DNA of 28,167 bases, from contig JBHJGV010000049.1 of the NCBI GenBank assembly GCA_050331455.1, positions 1 to 28,167 of the forward strand. Direction: 5' to 3'. This DNA is from CAYUYV01 sp050331455 (GTDB lineage: Bacteria; Pseudomonadota; Alphaproteobacteria; JAJFIK01). How positions within the stretch are numbered: the first letter of the stretch is position 1; every line of letters begins with the position of its first letter. Under the pieces are notes generated by a model that saw only the letters and a list, made by a program, of their open reading frames with translations, made no database searches and had not been told where the DNA came from. A program made the translations under genes and the position numbers. This document shows positions 6,222 through 14,864 of the stretch, piece after piece.

Positions 6222-7544
6222 CTAACGGCTGACAAAGTGTGTTCTCATCGCTGTTCCAAGGGCTTGCAGATCCGCGGGCAGGGGACGGGCGCGGCTCGGC
6301 CGGTCCGCAAGGGCGGCAAGCGCCGGGGGACGGGGCACGTCAGTGCCGATGATGGGCTCGACCACTTCCGGGAACTTGGCGGCATGGGCGGTCGCGGCGA
6401 CGCACCACACGCCCCGATCCGGACGGGCCATGTCCGGGTGGTCGGTCTGGAGCAGATGGGCGGCCGTTGCGGAATGCGGGCACCAGATAATGCCGTCCCG
6501 GTCAAAATCCGCCTTGATACGGGCCCGGATCTGGTCGTCATCCACCGCCGCCGCCGACAAGGACGCCCGCAGATCCGGGCGAAGCTCCAGAAACCGCATC
6601 AGGCGCTCGGCATTGCTCGGCGCGCCCACATCCATCGCATTGGCCAGGGTCGCCACCGAAGGGCGCGGCTCGTAACGGCCGGTGGCGAGGAAGTCCGGCA
6701 TGGTTCGGTTGGCATTGCTGGCGCAGATCACCCGGCCGATGGGCAGGCCCATGGCCTTGACCCAAAGGGCGCTGAGCGCATTGCCCACATTGCCCGTCGG
6801 AACGATGACATTGACCGGAACGCGCCCCAGGGTCCCGAGGCGCAGGGTCAGTGCGGCGTAGTAGGTCATCTGGGCCAGCAGGCGGGCAATATTGATACTG
6901 TTCGCCGAGGTGAGCTGGAAATGCCTGGACAGGTCCGGATCGGCAAAGGCGGCCTTGGAGAGCCCCTGGCAAGCATCGAAATCGGAAGTCACCTCCAGCG
7001 AGAGCACCCGGTCCGACCAGCAGGTGAGTTGGTGGCGCTGGAGCGGCGAGACCCGGCCTTCCGGGAACAGGATCACCACCCGCGCCTCGTTCCGCCCGTC
7101 AAAGGCCGCGCCGACCGCCCCGCCCGTATCGCCCGACGTGGCCACCAGAACCGTGAAGGGATCGGCCTGCCCTGCACGCAGGCGGCACAGGCATTCCGCC
7201 AGAAAGCGGGCTCCGAAATCCTTGAACGCGGCGGTGGCGCCGTGGAACAATTCCAGGACATACCAGTCGTCCCGGCCCGCAAAGGGCTGAGTCACCGGCA
7301 AAGGCACATTGAGCGCGCTCGCCGTGATCGCTTCAAGCTGATCCGCCAGCGGATCATCTGCAAAAAAGGGGCGGAGAAAGGCCTCGGCAATCCGGGCCAG
7401 GGACCAGTCCGGATCCCAGTCCGAGACGTCGATCACGGGAAGACTCTCGGGCACATAGAGGCCGCCGTCCGGCGCGAGGCCCCGGGCGATGGCCGTGGAG
7501 AGGGTCACGGGCGCATCGCCGCCCCGCGTGCTTGTGAAACGCAT
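6222..7544 (-). CDS. thrC: Threonine synthase
   Basis: This PLP enzyme converts O-phospho-L-homoserine to L-threonine and phosphate, the last step of threonine synthesis in the cytoplasm. The 440-residue length fits the bacterial class (E. coli 428). The N-terminal domain begins MRFTSTRGGDAPVTLSTAI and GLAPDGGLYVPESLP. The PLP-binding lysine is K108 in LELFHGATAAFKDFGARF, and the phosphate-binding loop follows at VATSGDTGGAVGAAF. FPEGRVSPLQRHQL, TSANSINIARLLAQMTYY and PTGNVGN are further family signatures. Its start lies 6 bp after the thrB stop codon, so the two form an operon in which thrB is first. Confidence 0.96.
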   Translation of the reverse strand: MRFTSTRGGDAPVTLSTAIARGLAPDGGLYVPESLPVIDVSDWDPDWSLARIAEAFLRPFFADDPLADQLEAITASALNVPLPVTQPFAGRDDWYVLELFHGATAAFKDFGARFLAECLCRLRAGQADPFTVLVATSGDTGGAVGAAFDGRNEARVVILFPEGRVSPLQRHQLTCWSDRVLSLEVTSDFDACQGLSKAAFADPDLSRHFQLTSANSINIARLLAQMTYYAALTLRLGTLGRVPVNVIVPTGNVGNALSALWVKAMGLPIGRVICASNANRTMPDFLATGRYEPRPSVATLANAMDVGAPSNAERLMRFLELRPDLRASLSAAAVDDDQIRARIKADFDRDGIIWCPHSATAAHLLQTDHPDMARPDRGVWCVAATAHAAKFPEVVEPIIGTDVPRPPALAALADRPSRARPLPADLQALGTAMRTHFVSR

Positions 7545-7550
7545 GGCAGA

Positions 7551-8507
7551 TCATCCCCGCTCAGGGTGGGGTCCCGTTGGGACAAGCCTGGCGCCCGGTG
7601 CGGCCAGGGGCGCTCGGTAGAAGCGATGGCCCATCTGAAAGGCCTCCATTACAGCGATCATGGCGCGTTCGACCGCTTCGGCCCGCCCGCGCGGCGCCCA
7701 GGCGAATACGGACGGTCCGCTGCCGGACAGAGAACACCCCAAGGCCCCTTCCGCCCGCACCGCTGACTGCATGTCCTGCAGGAACGGCACCAGGGGCGCG
7801 CGTTGGGGCTCCACGAGGCAGTCGGTCAAGGTTTCGCCCATGAGCACCGGATCGCCGCGGAAGCACGCGGCCACGAAGCCGGCGACGTCCCGGGCATGGG
7901 CCACGGCGGTCTCCAGGGGAACCGTGGGCGACAGCAGGTCCCGCGCCGCCTGGGTTTCGACCTTGAGATCGGGATGGACGAGGAGGCAGTCCACATCCTC
8001 AGGCAAGGGAAGGGCGAGAATATCGCCGGGCTGCGGACCCCGGATGAGGCACAGGCCTCCCAGCAGCGAGGCCACGACATTGTCGAGGGGCGGCGGATCC
8101 GCCGAGGCCGCCTCGCCCTCAAGGGCCGGGGCAATCAGGGCGCCCTTTGACACGGGCTCGGGCAGCAGGGCGTTCACGGCCAGCGCGGCCGCCACCGCCG
8201 AGGCGGCCGACCCGCCCATACCCGCGCTCATGGGCACGCCCTTATGCACATCAAGCACAACACCGAAGGAGGCCCCGGCCTTTCCCAGCACGGCCTGGGC
8301 GGCACGCAGCGCCGTGTTGCGCGCGGGATCCTCCGGAAGCCGGGTGACGAGCCCGCCGACGGCGCCGAGGCGCACGCCCGGTTCCGGGGTCCGGGTCGCC
8401 GTGACCCGGTCCTCCGCGACACCGAAGGCAAGCCCCATCATATCAAAGCCAACCGCCACATTGCCGATGCTGGCGGGCGCTGCCGCCATTGCCGTCGTCC
8501 GGTTCAT
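7551..8507 (-). CDS. thrB: Homoserine kinase (GHMP family)
   Basis: This 318-residue enzyme phosphorylates homoserine with ATP, supplying the substrate of the threonine synthase encoded next. It is the GHMP-kinase (E. coli) type, not the APH-like type common in many Rhizobiales. The N-terminus has APASIGNVAVGFDMMGLAF, the ATP-binding motif VPMSAGMGGSAAS lies at 91-103, and the C-terminal glycine-rich motif is LSGSGPSVFAW. The ATG at 8505-8507 places the GHMP start correctly; upstream codons in the same frame read through a short tandem repeat and are unlikely to be translated. No thrA is nearby. Confidence 0.94.
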   Translation of the reverse strand: MNRTTAMAAAPASIGNVAVGFDMMGLAFGVAEDRVTATRTPEPGVRLGAVGGLVTRLPEDPARNTALRAAQAVLGKAGASFGVVLDVHKGVPMSAGMGGSAASAVAAALAVNALLPEPVSKGALIAPALEGEAASADPPPLDNVVASLLGGLCLIRGPQPGDILALPLPEDVDCLLVHPDLKVETQAARDLLSPTVPLETAVAHARDVAGFVAACFRGDPVLMGETLTDCLVEPQRAPLVPFLQDMQSAVRAEGALGCSLSGSGPSVFAWAPRGRAEAVERAMIAVMEAFQMGHRFYRAPLAAPGARLVPTGPHPERG

Positions 8508-8514
8508 GGACCTA

Positions 8515-8562
8515 TTCCCGTGGTGCCTGGTTCCCGTGGTACCTGGTTCCCGTGGTGCCGCA
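8515..8562. repeat. Three 16-bp tandem repeats just upstream of thrB
   Basis: TTCCCGTGGTGCCTGG (8515-8530) is followed by a copy with one change (8531-8546) and a third with a diverged end (8547-8562). They start 8 bp upstream of the thrB ATG in transcription terms, where leader RNA and the ribosome binding site should be. Only a weak Shine-Dalgarno-like AGG lies between the repeat and the start. A similar core recurs at the gspJ start. Confidence 0.85.
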
Positions 8563-8804
8563 GGCCCCATTGCGCCCCACTCATGGGGACTCGGGAGCCA
8601 TGACGGCGGGACACAACCGTGTCAGCAAGGGACTGCTTTGGGAAGGGCTGGCGGAAGGGCGCATGGCCTTGGTGCCGCCCTGGTGACGGGAGAAAACGCC
8701 CCAAGCCCGCGCTGTAGCCCCGGTTGCGTCCCTGCCCGGTTCAGGGGAAGGTCGTGATCAGCGATTCACTTGTTCTTCGACTGCGTCCCAAACTGCCATT
8801 TCCC
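8563..8804. other. Divergent promoter region between thrB and the lipoprotein gene
   Basis: This 242-bp stretch should hold both promoters. A small dyad GACAC-AACC-GTGTC lies at 8610-8623. No convincing attenuator or leader peptide rich in Thr codons was found. GGGGAAGG at 8745-8752 is close before a GTG at 8754, which offers an alternative start for the next gene. Confidence 0.35.
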
Positions 8805-9596
8805 ATGACCCGTGCCCTTCGCGCCCTGCTTTTATCCGGCCTTTGCCTCCTCGCGGCCCCGTCCTGCGGACCGCAGCCCGTTGAGACAGGCTCTTTAACA
8901 TCCCGTTTCGTCCTTGCCCGCCAGCACGAATTGGCCCTCGACAACGTGGCCACCCGGCTCGATTCGTCCACCCGCACCGTTCTGAGCCCTTCGCGGGTGG
9001 ACTGGGTCGGACGACTGGTGCGGGTGCGCCGGGGCATCACCGTGAACGATCCCGGATCGATCTTTGCGGTCGAGGGCAGCCGGGCCCGGCATCGCCACAG
9101 CGGGCTTGACTGTCCGTCCGCGCTTCCTCTGCCGGCGGCGGATCTTACCGCGGGCCGGGAAATCCTCCTCGGGTTGACGGATGCGATCATTTTCGACGAT
9201 CAGGGCCGCGACGTGGCCTGCCATTATGCCGGCGCAGAGGTTCTCCCGGTCCTGACGCTCATTGCCACCTTTGCACCGGCCCTGAGCGTGGAGGATGCCG
9301 TGGACAGCACCCGGGCCGCCATTTTGCGCCGGTTCACACGAGCCAGCCGGCGCACGGTTATCGTTGCCGCCGACGGCAACCGCTTCGACACGGCCGCCGC
9401 GGCCGTCGATATCGGGACGCTTGGCGGACGGTCGGTTCGCTCCAGCGTGTGGATCAGCGACGTCCGCGGATGGAAATTGAAGCTGCGCCTCACCTATTTC
9501 ACCAACACCACCCATGTCGCCGAGCTGGGCGCAGCCCTTGTCCTCCTGGACAAGGCCGAGGACATGGACGCAAGCCTCGGCGGCGCCCGGCGCTGA
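8805..9596 (+). CDS. Putative lipoprotein of unknown function
   Basis: From the ATG at 8805 the product has 263 residues and begins MTRALRALLLSGLCLLAAPSC. This is a lipoprotein-like signal with Cys21 as the candidate lipidation site, although Pro at -2 is unusual. The GTG at 8754 has the better ribosome binding site (GGGGAAGG) but would place 17 residues before the hydrophobic signal. The mature part has charged and aliphatic segments with two further cysteines (LDCPSA and DVACHYAG), which could form a disulphide. The C-terminal half alternates strands (SVWISDVRGWKLKLRLTYF). I do not recognise the family. It stands alone, upstream of a pseudogene. Confidence 0.7.
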   Translation: MTRALRALLLSGLCLLAAPSCGPQPVETGSLTSRFVLARQHELALDNVATRLDSSTRTVLSPSRVDWVGRLVRVRRGITVNDPGSIFAVEGSRARHRHSGLDCPSALPLPAADLTAGREILLGLTDAIIFDDQGRDVACHYAGAEVLPVLTLIATFAPALSVEDAVDSTRAAILRRFTRASRRTVIVAADGNRFDTAAAAVDIGTLGGRSVRSSVWISDVRGWKLKLRLTYFTNTTHVAELGAALVLLDKAEDMDASLGGARR

Positions 9597-9645
9597 AAGA
9601 TGCGGGCCCTTTCTTGCGCGGGGCTTCGGCGGCACAATTGCCATC

Positions 9646-10151
9646 ATGATGGCCGTGTTCATCGCCATGGCCAACACGCTGCAGGGTTTCGAGGCCGAGA
9701 GCCGGGCGGCCCAGAGGCTGGTGATGGATCTCGACGCCCTGGCGGTGTCCCTGTCAGACGGGGCAGCGGATCGTTCAGCTTACGATCCAATGCCAGATTG
9801 CCCTGTTCGTGATTTCACCGGACTCCCTGCGCTTCCCCCGCGGCCAGGATAAGATCGACCATCTCACGGCCATGGGCCGGCGGATTGTGTCTTTAATGTT
9901 CCGTATGGCACCTGAGACCGAGCTGCACAGGGAACTGAGCAAACGGGACTGGATCGATTTCAGCGATCTCGGGGGCGACCATGCGCCGGTGGCTGGCGCC
10001 GCCGACCATCACCCTAGATGACGTGTTCTGGCACCGGGAAAATGCCGACTGGCTGAAGCGGGCGATGGCGTGGGAAGCGGACAATCGTGCACTCTGCTCT
10101 TCATCGATTTTCAGAACCTATGATGTTTTTCGATCCGATCACACCGTCTGA
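9646..10151 (+). pseudogene. Decayed TIR-domain protein gene (three frames)
   Basis: Three consecutive stretches in three reading frames together resemble a bacterial TIR-domain protein. Frame 1, from ATG 9646, has ESRAAQRLVMDLDAL, like the first TIR helix (stop 9850-9852). Frame 2 has QIALFVISPDSLRFP, then DKIDHLTAMGRRIVSLMFRM and ELHRELSKRDWIDF, the strand-loop-helix core (stop 10019-10021). Frame 3, which contains an ATG at 9981, has DDVFWHRENADWLKRAMAWEADNR, the segment that follows TIR domains in proteins such as TIR-WD40 fusions (stop 10149-10151). Two frameshifts are therefore needed, and the C-terminal part is lost. The usual catalytic glutamate region of NAD-cleaving TIR domains is not recognisable. 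Family assignment rests on remembered patterns. Confidence 0.65.
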
Positions 10152-10472
10152 ACTTCACGACTCGGCAAACACAATGTCAGGGGAAAGACCCTATTCTGTT
10201 TACGGTTCATCCAAGCCTATGCCCTCATGACTTTACGGTCTTTTGCCTGACCAACACCGCCCAAGGGTCTTTCCACATTCCGCTGACAGCTTTTTAAAGC
10301 CTTTATGAATTTTGTGAAAATGACTTGCAGGCGCGAAGAAAGCGGGCGCGTCCTCCGGTCAGTGTCACGCGCCTGTGACAAACCTGCGGTGCTTTAAGGA
10401 TCGCAGGGGCCGAAGGTTGGCGTACGGAACCTCGCATTCGCATATGAATTTTCCCAATCGACGGAGGAACCG
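10152..10472. promoter_or_regulatory. phoX upstream region with PHO-box-like site at 10362-10379
   Basis: This 321-bp stretch has no gene; it is A/T-richer than its surroundings up to about 10330. At 10362-10379 it reads GTGTCAC-GCGC-CTGTGAC. Two heptamers are separated by 4 bp, each matching the E. coli PHO-box half site CTGTCAT at five of seven positions. The same DNA is also a perfect dyad, TGTCAC-N6-GTGACA (10363-10380), so a different dimeric regulator could bind it. It lies about 93 bp before the phoX start codon. PhoB control of PhoX is known in other bacteria. Confidence 0.45.
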
Positions 10473-12698
10473 GTGACCGAGTTGAAAGATACTGCACCGA
10501 TCGCACTCGAGATGGATCTGGAAGATCCGAGCCTTGCCGACGTGGATCTGGCCACGCGTCCGACGGCTGGCGAGCCCTTCCACAAGATCCTGACACGCAC
10601 CATCGCCCGCCGCGTGTTCCTGCAGGGCGCCGCCGCATCCACCGTTGGTGCCACGGCCCTCGCCACCGGCGTTGCCGGCACGCCCGAAGCGAAAGCCTCC
10701 GACAGCGCCGACGGCCTGAGCTTCGGTCCCATCGATGGCTCGACGGCTGACACCTTCGTGGTTCCGGAAGGCTACACGACGGATGTGGTGATCCGCTGGG
10801 GCGATTCCCTGACGCCGAATGTGCCGAGCCTGGACACGGCGTCCATCGCCAACGGAAGCCTGCTGGAGCCGGGCGCCGGTGAAGCCGCTGCCAACCAGTT
10901 CGGCTATAACTGCGACGCCTGTGAATATTTCCCGATTATCCCGGGCAGCGACAACTCCCGTCGCGGTGTGGTGTGCGTTAACCACGAATACACCCAGCCG
11001 GAAATGCTGTTCCCGGACTATCCGCTGTTCGGTCAGCAGATCCTGGATCCCGATTCCAACGAGAACCGTCCGGCTACGACCGCTGAAGTGCGTGCTCTGG
11101 TCCAGGAATTCCGCCTTGCCAATCCGGAAGGCACGAAGGTCGAGCTGGCCCAGCACGGCATTTCCGTCGTGGAAGTCGCTCTGGTCCGCAATGGCTGGCG
11201 CTCCCGCCGGGCATCCTTCTTCAACCGCCGCATCACGGCCGAGACTCCGATCGAGCTGTCCGGTCCGGCCGCTGGCGATCCGCTGCTGCAGACGTCTGCC
11301 GATCCCTCCGGCACGATCGTGCTCGGCACGCTGAACAACTGCGCCGGCGGTCAGACGCCCTGGGGCACCTATCTTTCGGCTGAAGAGAACGTCGACCAGT
11401 ATTTCGGCAACTTCAATGCCTATGCCGAAAGCGCGGATGCCGATCCGGCCGTCCTCGACGCCCATGCCCGCCTGCCCCTGCCGGGAAGCCAGTCCAATCG
11501 GGGTTGGGAAGTGAACGAGCCGCGCTTCGACGTGGCCGTCGAGCCGAAAGAGTGCCTGCGCTTCGGTTGGGTCGTCGAAGTGGATCCCTATGATCCGTTC
11601 TCCACGCCGAAGAAGCGCACCGCCATCGGCCGCTTCAAGCACGAATGCGCCACCACGATCCTCGCTGCCGACAATCGCTGCGTGGTCTATTCCGGCGACG
11701 ATGCGCGCGACGAATACATGTACAAGTTCGTCTCCGAGAAGGTCTATGACCCGGCCGCTCCGCGCGCTGAGCATCTGACCATCCTGGACAGCGGCACGCT
11801 CTATGCCGCCCGCGTCAACGACGACGGCACTGGCGAGTGGCTGCCGCTGATCTGGGGCCAGGGCCCGCTGACGGCCGAGAACGGCTTCACCAGCCAGGCC
11901 GAAGTCCTCATCAAGGCCCGTAAGGCCGCCGACCTGCTCGGCGCGACCCCGATGGACCGTCCGGAGGACTTCGAAGCCAACCCGGTGACGAAGAAGGTCT
12001 ACTGCGCACTGACCAACAACACGCGCCGTCAGATCGACGATCCGGAAGGCACCCGGACGGCCCAGGGTCGTGAGGTGTCTTCCTTCGTCACCGTCCCGAA
12101 CCCGCGCGACAACCGTTTCGGCCACATTCTGGAGATCACGGAAGAAGGCGACGACAATGCCGCCACCACCTTCACGTGGGAAATCTTCATGCTCTGCGGC
12201 GATCCGGGCACGAATCTCGGATCCTACCTGACATCCATGGAAGACCTGGACGACCTGCCGCTGCAGACCAACGACACCTACTTCGCCGGCTTCTCCAACC
12301 CGGCCGAAGTGGCGCCCATCGGGTCGCCGGACAATATCGGCTTCGACAATAAGGGCAATCTGTGGATCGTGACCGACGGCTCCCAGCCGCGCGGCACGAA
12401 CAACGGTGCCTTTGCCGTGCCGACCTTCGGTCCGAACCGTGGCCGTGTGCAGCAGTTCGGCTCCGGCCCGGTCGATTGTGAGGTCTGCGGCTGCGAGTTC
12501 ACGCCGGACAACCGCACAGTCTTCTTCAACATCCAGCACCCGGGCGCGATCTTCTCCCAGGCTGGCCTGCCGACCCTCGCCGAGCCGTCGAGCTACTGGC
12601 CGGACAGCACCATCGATGGCGGCAGCTTCGCCCAGCCCCGTCCCTCGCTCATCGCCGTCCGTGGTGATACGCGCGGAGGCCGGGTCGTCGGCGAGTGA
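10473..12698 (+). CDS. phoX: PhoX-family alkaline phosphatase (Tat-exported)
   Basis: This 741-residue protein has the size and features of PhoX (DUF839), a Ca2+/Fe3+-dependent phosphomonoesterase that frees phosphate from organic esters outside the cytoplasm. It starts at the GTG at 10473, preceded by GGAGGAACCG. A twin-arginine signal lies unusually deep, ARRVFLQGAAAS with R46-R47, followed by a hydrophobic stretch and an A-K-A cleavage region near 75. Family-like segments are CVNHEYTQPEM, TPWGTYLSAEENVDQYFG, GWVVEVDPYDP with KRTAIGRFKHECA, VVYSGDDARDEYMYKF, DNIGFDNKGNLWIVTDG and EFTPDNRTVFFNIQHPG. It is monocistronic, with a terminator at 12743. Its codon use is more uniform than its neighbours', suggesting high expression. 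Confidence 0.95.
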   Translation: MTELKDTAPIALEMDLEDPSLADVDLATRPTAGEPFHKILTRTIARRVFLQGAAASTVGATALATGVAGTPEAKASDSADGLSFGPIDGSTADTFVVPEGYTTDVVIRWGDSLTPNVPSLDTASIANGSLLEPGAGEAAANQFGYNCDACEYFPIIPGSDNSRRGVVCVNHEYTQPEMLFPDYPLFGQQILDPDSNENRPATTAEVRALVQEFRLANPEGTKVELAQHGISVVEVALVRNGWRSRRASFFNRRITAETPIELSGPAAGDPLLQTSADPSGTIVLGTLNNCAGGQTPWGTYLSAEENVDQYFGNFNAYAESADADPAVLDAHARLPLPGSQSNRGWEVNEPRFDVAVEPKECLRFGWVVEVDPYDPFSTPKKRTAIGRFKHECATTILAADNRCVVYSGDDARDEYMYKFVSEKVYDPAAPRAEHLTILDSGTLYAARVNDDGTGEWLPLIWGQGPLTAENGFTSQAEVLIKARKAADLLGATPMDRPEDFEANPVTKKVYCALTNNTRRQIDDPEGTRTAQGREVSSFVTVPNPRDNRFGHILEITEEGDDNAATTFTWEIFMLCGDPGTNLGSYLTSMEDLDDLPLQTNDTYFAGFSNPAEVAPIGSPDNIGFDNKGNLWIVTDGSQPRGTNNGAFAVPTFGPNRGRVQQFGSGPVDCEVCGCEFTPDNRTVFFNIQHPGAIFSQAGLPTLAEPSSYWPDSTIDGGSFAQPRPSLIAVRGDTRGGRVVGE

Positions 12699-12742
12699 CG
12701 TCGCTCGAAGTCTGACGCCCGTCCCCGGGCGGGCGTCGGCGG

Positions 12743-12772
12743 AGGGGCCCCTTGCGGGCCCCTTCTTTCTTT
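12743..12772 (+). terminator. Intrinsic terminator of phoX
   Basis: AGGGGCCC at 12743-12750 pairs with GGGCCCCT at 12756-12763, and TCTTTCTTTC follows. A second GC-rich hairpin, GACGCCCG/CGGGCGTC, lies just before it (about 12714-12736). It starts 45 bp past the stop codon. Confidence 0.85.
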
Positions 12773-12830
12773 CGGCCAAGCCCGGCTATGCTGTCGGCCA
12801 TGGTCAACAGGTCTTTGGGGAAGCAGATCC

Positions 12831-13928
12831 ATGTCGCATGCAGAGGATCAGAAATCGCGGCCCGGGCTCGACATCGGCGAACGGATGCCAAATTTCTCGC
12901 TGCCCGACGATGCGGGGCAGGCCTTCTTGTTTTACGAGTTTGCAGTCGGCGACCCGGTTATCCTTCTGGCCCATGGGGCGCAAACGGATGAGGACACGGT
13001 TCGTGAGGACCTGCACCGCTTGAATGCATGGTGGTCCGCCGGGCAGCAGGCGGTCCTGATCGCGCTTCGCCCCGGCGAGGTCATCGCCAATGCGCGGTTG
13101 GCCGAAGAGCTGGCCCTGTTCTTCCCCCTGCTGACCGATGGCAAAGGGGACCTGATCGCGCAAGCATTCGGGACACCCCTTGACGCGGGCGAAGGGCTGT
13201 TCGCCCTGATCCTGGATCGGAATCTGCGGGTGCTTGAGCGGGTGGAGCCGGGCCGCACGGTCGAGGCTGTTTTCGAGGGCCTCGCCGATGACCTTGCCCG
13301 CCGGGCGGCCGCGCCCGATGTCACTGCCGCCATGACTGCGCCGGTGCTGATCGTGCCCGACGTGATCCCCGAGCTCATCCGCCGCATGCTGATGGACCGG
13401 TTCGAGGGCTGGGATCCCCAAGCCTCTCCTATGCCGACCCTGGACGACGGGGCGCTCTCCACCGCCCTGGACCAAACGGCGAAGGACCGGATGGATGTGG
13501 TGCTGAAGGACAAGGCCGTCACGCAAGCCCTTACGGCGCTGATCGCGAAGCGGGTCCTGCCTGAAATCTACAAGGCTTTCTGGTATCGGGTCACCCGGTT
13601 CGAAACCTTGAAACTCGTGCGCTATGGCGCCCGGACCGGCGGCTATTTCAAGGCCCATCGGGACAATACCGCACCGGACACGGCCCATCGCCGCTTTGCC
13701 CTTACCATCAATTTGAATACGGATGACTATCGGGGCGGAGGTCTCGTGTTTCCCGAATATGGCCCCACGGTCTATGCCCCGGCACCGGGCGGCGCCGTGG
13801 TGTTTTCCGGAGCCCATGCCCATGAAGTGCTGCCGGTCACCGACGGCAACCGTTTCGCCCTGATCTCGTTCCTGTCCGGGGAGGACGGGACGAGACCGGC
13901 TGCGCCCGCGGCCTCTCCGGCGGATTAG
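12831..13928 (+). CDS. Thioredoxin-fold / prolyl-4-hydroxylase-type 2OG-Fe(II) dioxygenase fusion
   Basis: This 365-residue protein has two domains. Residues 14-160 resemble an AhpC/TSA peroxiredoxin (GERMPNFSLPDDAGQ, then VILLAHGAQTDED). The peroxidatic cysteine expected after the beta strand is missing, because the segment reads HGAQT; the domain is probably not a peroxidase. Residues 175-350 form a P4Hc dioxygenase domain. Its Fe(II) ligands would be H276 and D278 (FKAHRDN) and H331 (HAHEVLPV), and R341 (GNRFALI) would bind 2-oxoglutarate. The likely reaction is hydroxylation of a protein or small molecule, with an unknown substrate. The ATG follows GGGGAAG. The gene is convergent with the type II secretion operon. 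Confidence 0.85.
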   Translation: MSHAEDQKSRPGLDIGERMPNFSLPDDAGQAFLFYEFAVGDPVILLAHGAQTDEDTVREDLHRLNAWWSAGQQAVLIALRPGEVIANARLAEELALFFPLLTDGKGDLIAQAFGTPLDAGEGLFALILDRNLRVLERVEPGRTVEAVFEGLADDLARRAAAPDVTAAMTAPVLIVPDVIPELIRRMLMDRFEGWDPQASPMPTLDDGALSTALDQTAKDRMDVVLKDKAVTQALTALIAKRVLPEIYKAFWYRVTRFETLKLVRYGARTGGYFKAHRDNTAPDTAHRRFALTINLNTDDYRGGGLVFPEYGPTVYAPAPGGAVVFSGAHAHEVLPVTDGNRFALISFLSGEDGTRPAAPAASPAD

Positions 13929-13943
13929 CGCGCCGGGTCTGGA

Positions 13944-14792
13944 TCAACGGGGACACGCAAGACGGCCACCTTCGGCAAGGGGCCCCGGGTCGCCGAAATG
14001 CCGCTCCCAGCTCAAGATTGCGAAAGGCGTGCGCGTGCCGGGCAGCAAGCGGACCACCGCGACGATGGTGTAATCGGTCCCGTTGACCATGGCCGCGGCT
14101 GAGCGGATCTCCAAGAGGTCGTGGGACCGGCCGATGCTCCGGTCACGGCTCTTCCGGAAGATCGCCCGCCGCTCCGACGCACTGAGGTCCAGCCAGTCCG
14201 CCCAGGCGGCCTGCGCCGGTGCCCGGATGGGCGCCACCGGTTCCGGATTGCCGCTATGGACCGTGGCCAGGGCCTGGAGCTGGAGACCATCCGCCGGCGT
14301 CAGGTCGGTGAAACGGGTCAGGTCTCCGAGGCCGGTCAGGCCCGCCCCTTCTCCGGCCTCGGCCATGCGGCGCAGGCCAATGATATCAGCCGTCAGGGCC
14401 TCAGCCGCCGATCGGTCGAGGCCGCATCGGCGCATCAGCGCGACCATGAGGTCCGGCGAAGCGGCCACGAGATCGATCTTGCCGCCCTCATGGCGCACGC
14501 GCACCCGGGCCCAGGCCCTGCCCACGCGCACGGAGCGTTCGGTGTCGAAGCGCCATGGGTCGGCGGCGCCATCCCGGGAAAGCAAGGCATGAATGGCGAC
14601 GTAAAGGCCGCCCTCGGCGACCGCCTTGGCCTGGGCCTCGGCGGCGGTGTACCGGGTCAGATCGTGCCGCGTCCGGGTGGCGGTGATGACGGCGGATACG
14701 ATCAGTGCGAGGAGCGCCATGACCCACAGAACGAGAACGAGGGCAAAACCGGCGCGCGGGCGCCTGGGATCCGCATGGGTCAAGCGCCGCAC
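13944..14792 (-). CDS. gspK: Type II secretion minor pseudopilin GspK
   Basis: This 282-residue protein is the large tip pseudopilin. The GTG at 14790-14792 is chosen because AGGGAG lies eight bases upstream and it gives a 15-residue basic leader before the peptidase site G15/F16. An ATG at 14813 would lengthen the leader by 7 residues. After F16 comes ALVLVLWVMALLALIV. Position +5 is Leu rather than Glu, as expected for K-type pseudopilins, which lack Glu5. The body has the GspK-like Y-T-A-A-E-A-Q-A-K-A-V-A-E-G region, G-K-I-D-L and the helical SAEALTADIIGLR domain. It is the last gene of the operon and follows gspD after 72 bp. Confidence 0.9.
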   Translation of the reverse strand: MRRLTHADPRRPRAGFALVLVLWVMALLALIVSAVITATRTRHDLTRYTAAEAQAKAVAEGGLYVAIHALLSRDGAADPWRFDTERSVRVGRAWARVRVRHEGGKIDLVAASPDLMVALMRRCGLDRSAAEALTADIIGLRRMAEAGEGAGLTGLGDLTRFTDLTPADGLQLQALATVHSGNPEPVAPIRAPAQAAWADWLDLSASERRAIFRKSRDRSIGRSHDLLEIRSAAAMVNGTDYTIVAVVRLLPGTRTPFAILSWERHFGDPGPLAEGGRLACPR

Positions 14793-14864
14793 TGTCGTCT
14801 CCCTAAAGACCATCCTCAAGCGGGGCGGAACCGGCCCAAGGGCAGGACGCGTCCCTTGGAGCAA

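Noticed and set aside
6030..7766. A long plus-strand frame antisense to thrC and thrB
   Set aside because: Its composition is Arg/Gly/His-rich without domains, while the minus strand encodes full-length threonine enzymes.
8563..8804. A threonine attenuator leader upstream of thrB
   Set aside because: No leader peptide rich in Thr/Ile codons and no terminator/antiterminator pair was found.
10365..12779. An 804-residue open frame antisense to phoX
   Set aside because: It is the shadow of a highly biased GC-rich coding strand; the sense frame has a Tat signal, ribosome binding site, terminator and family motifs.
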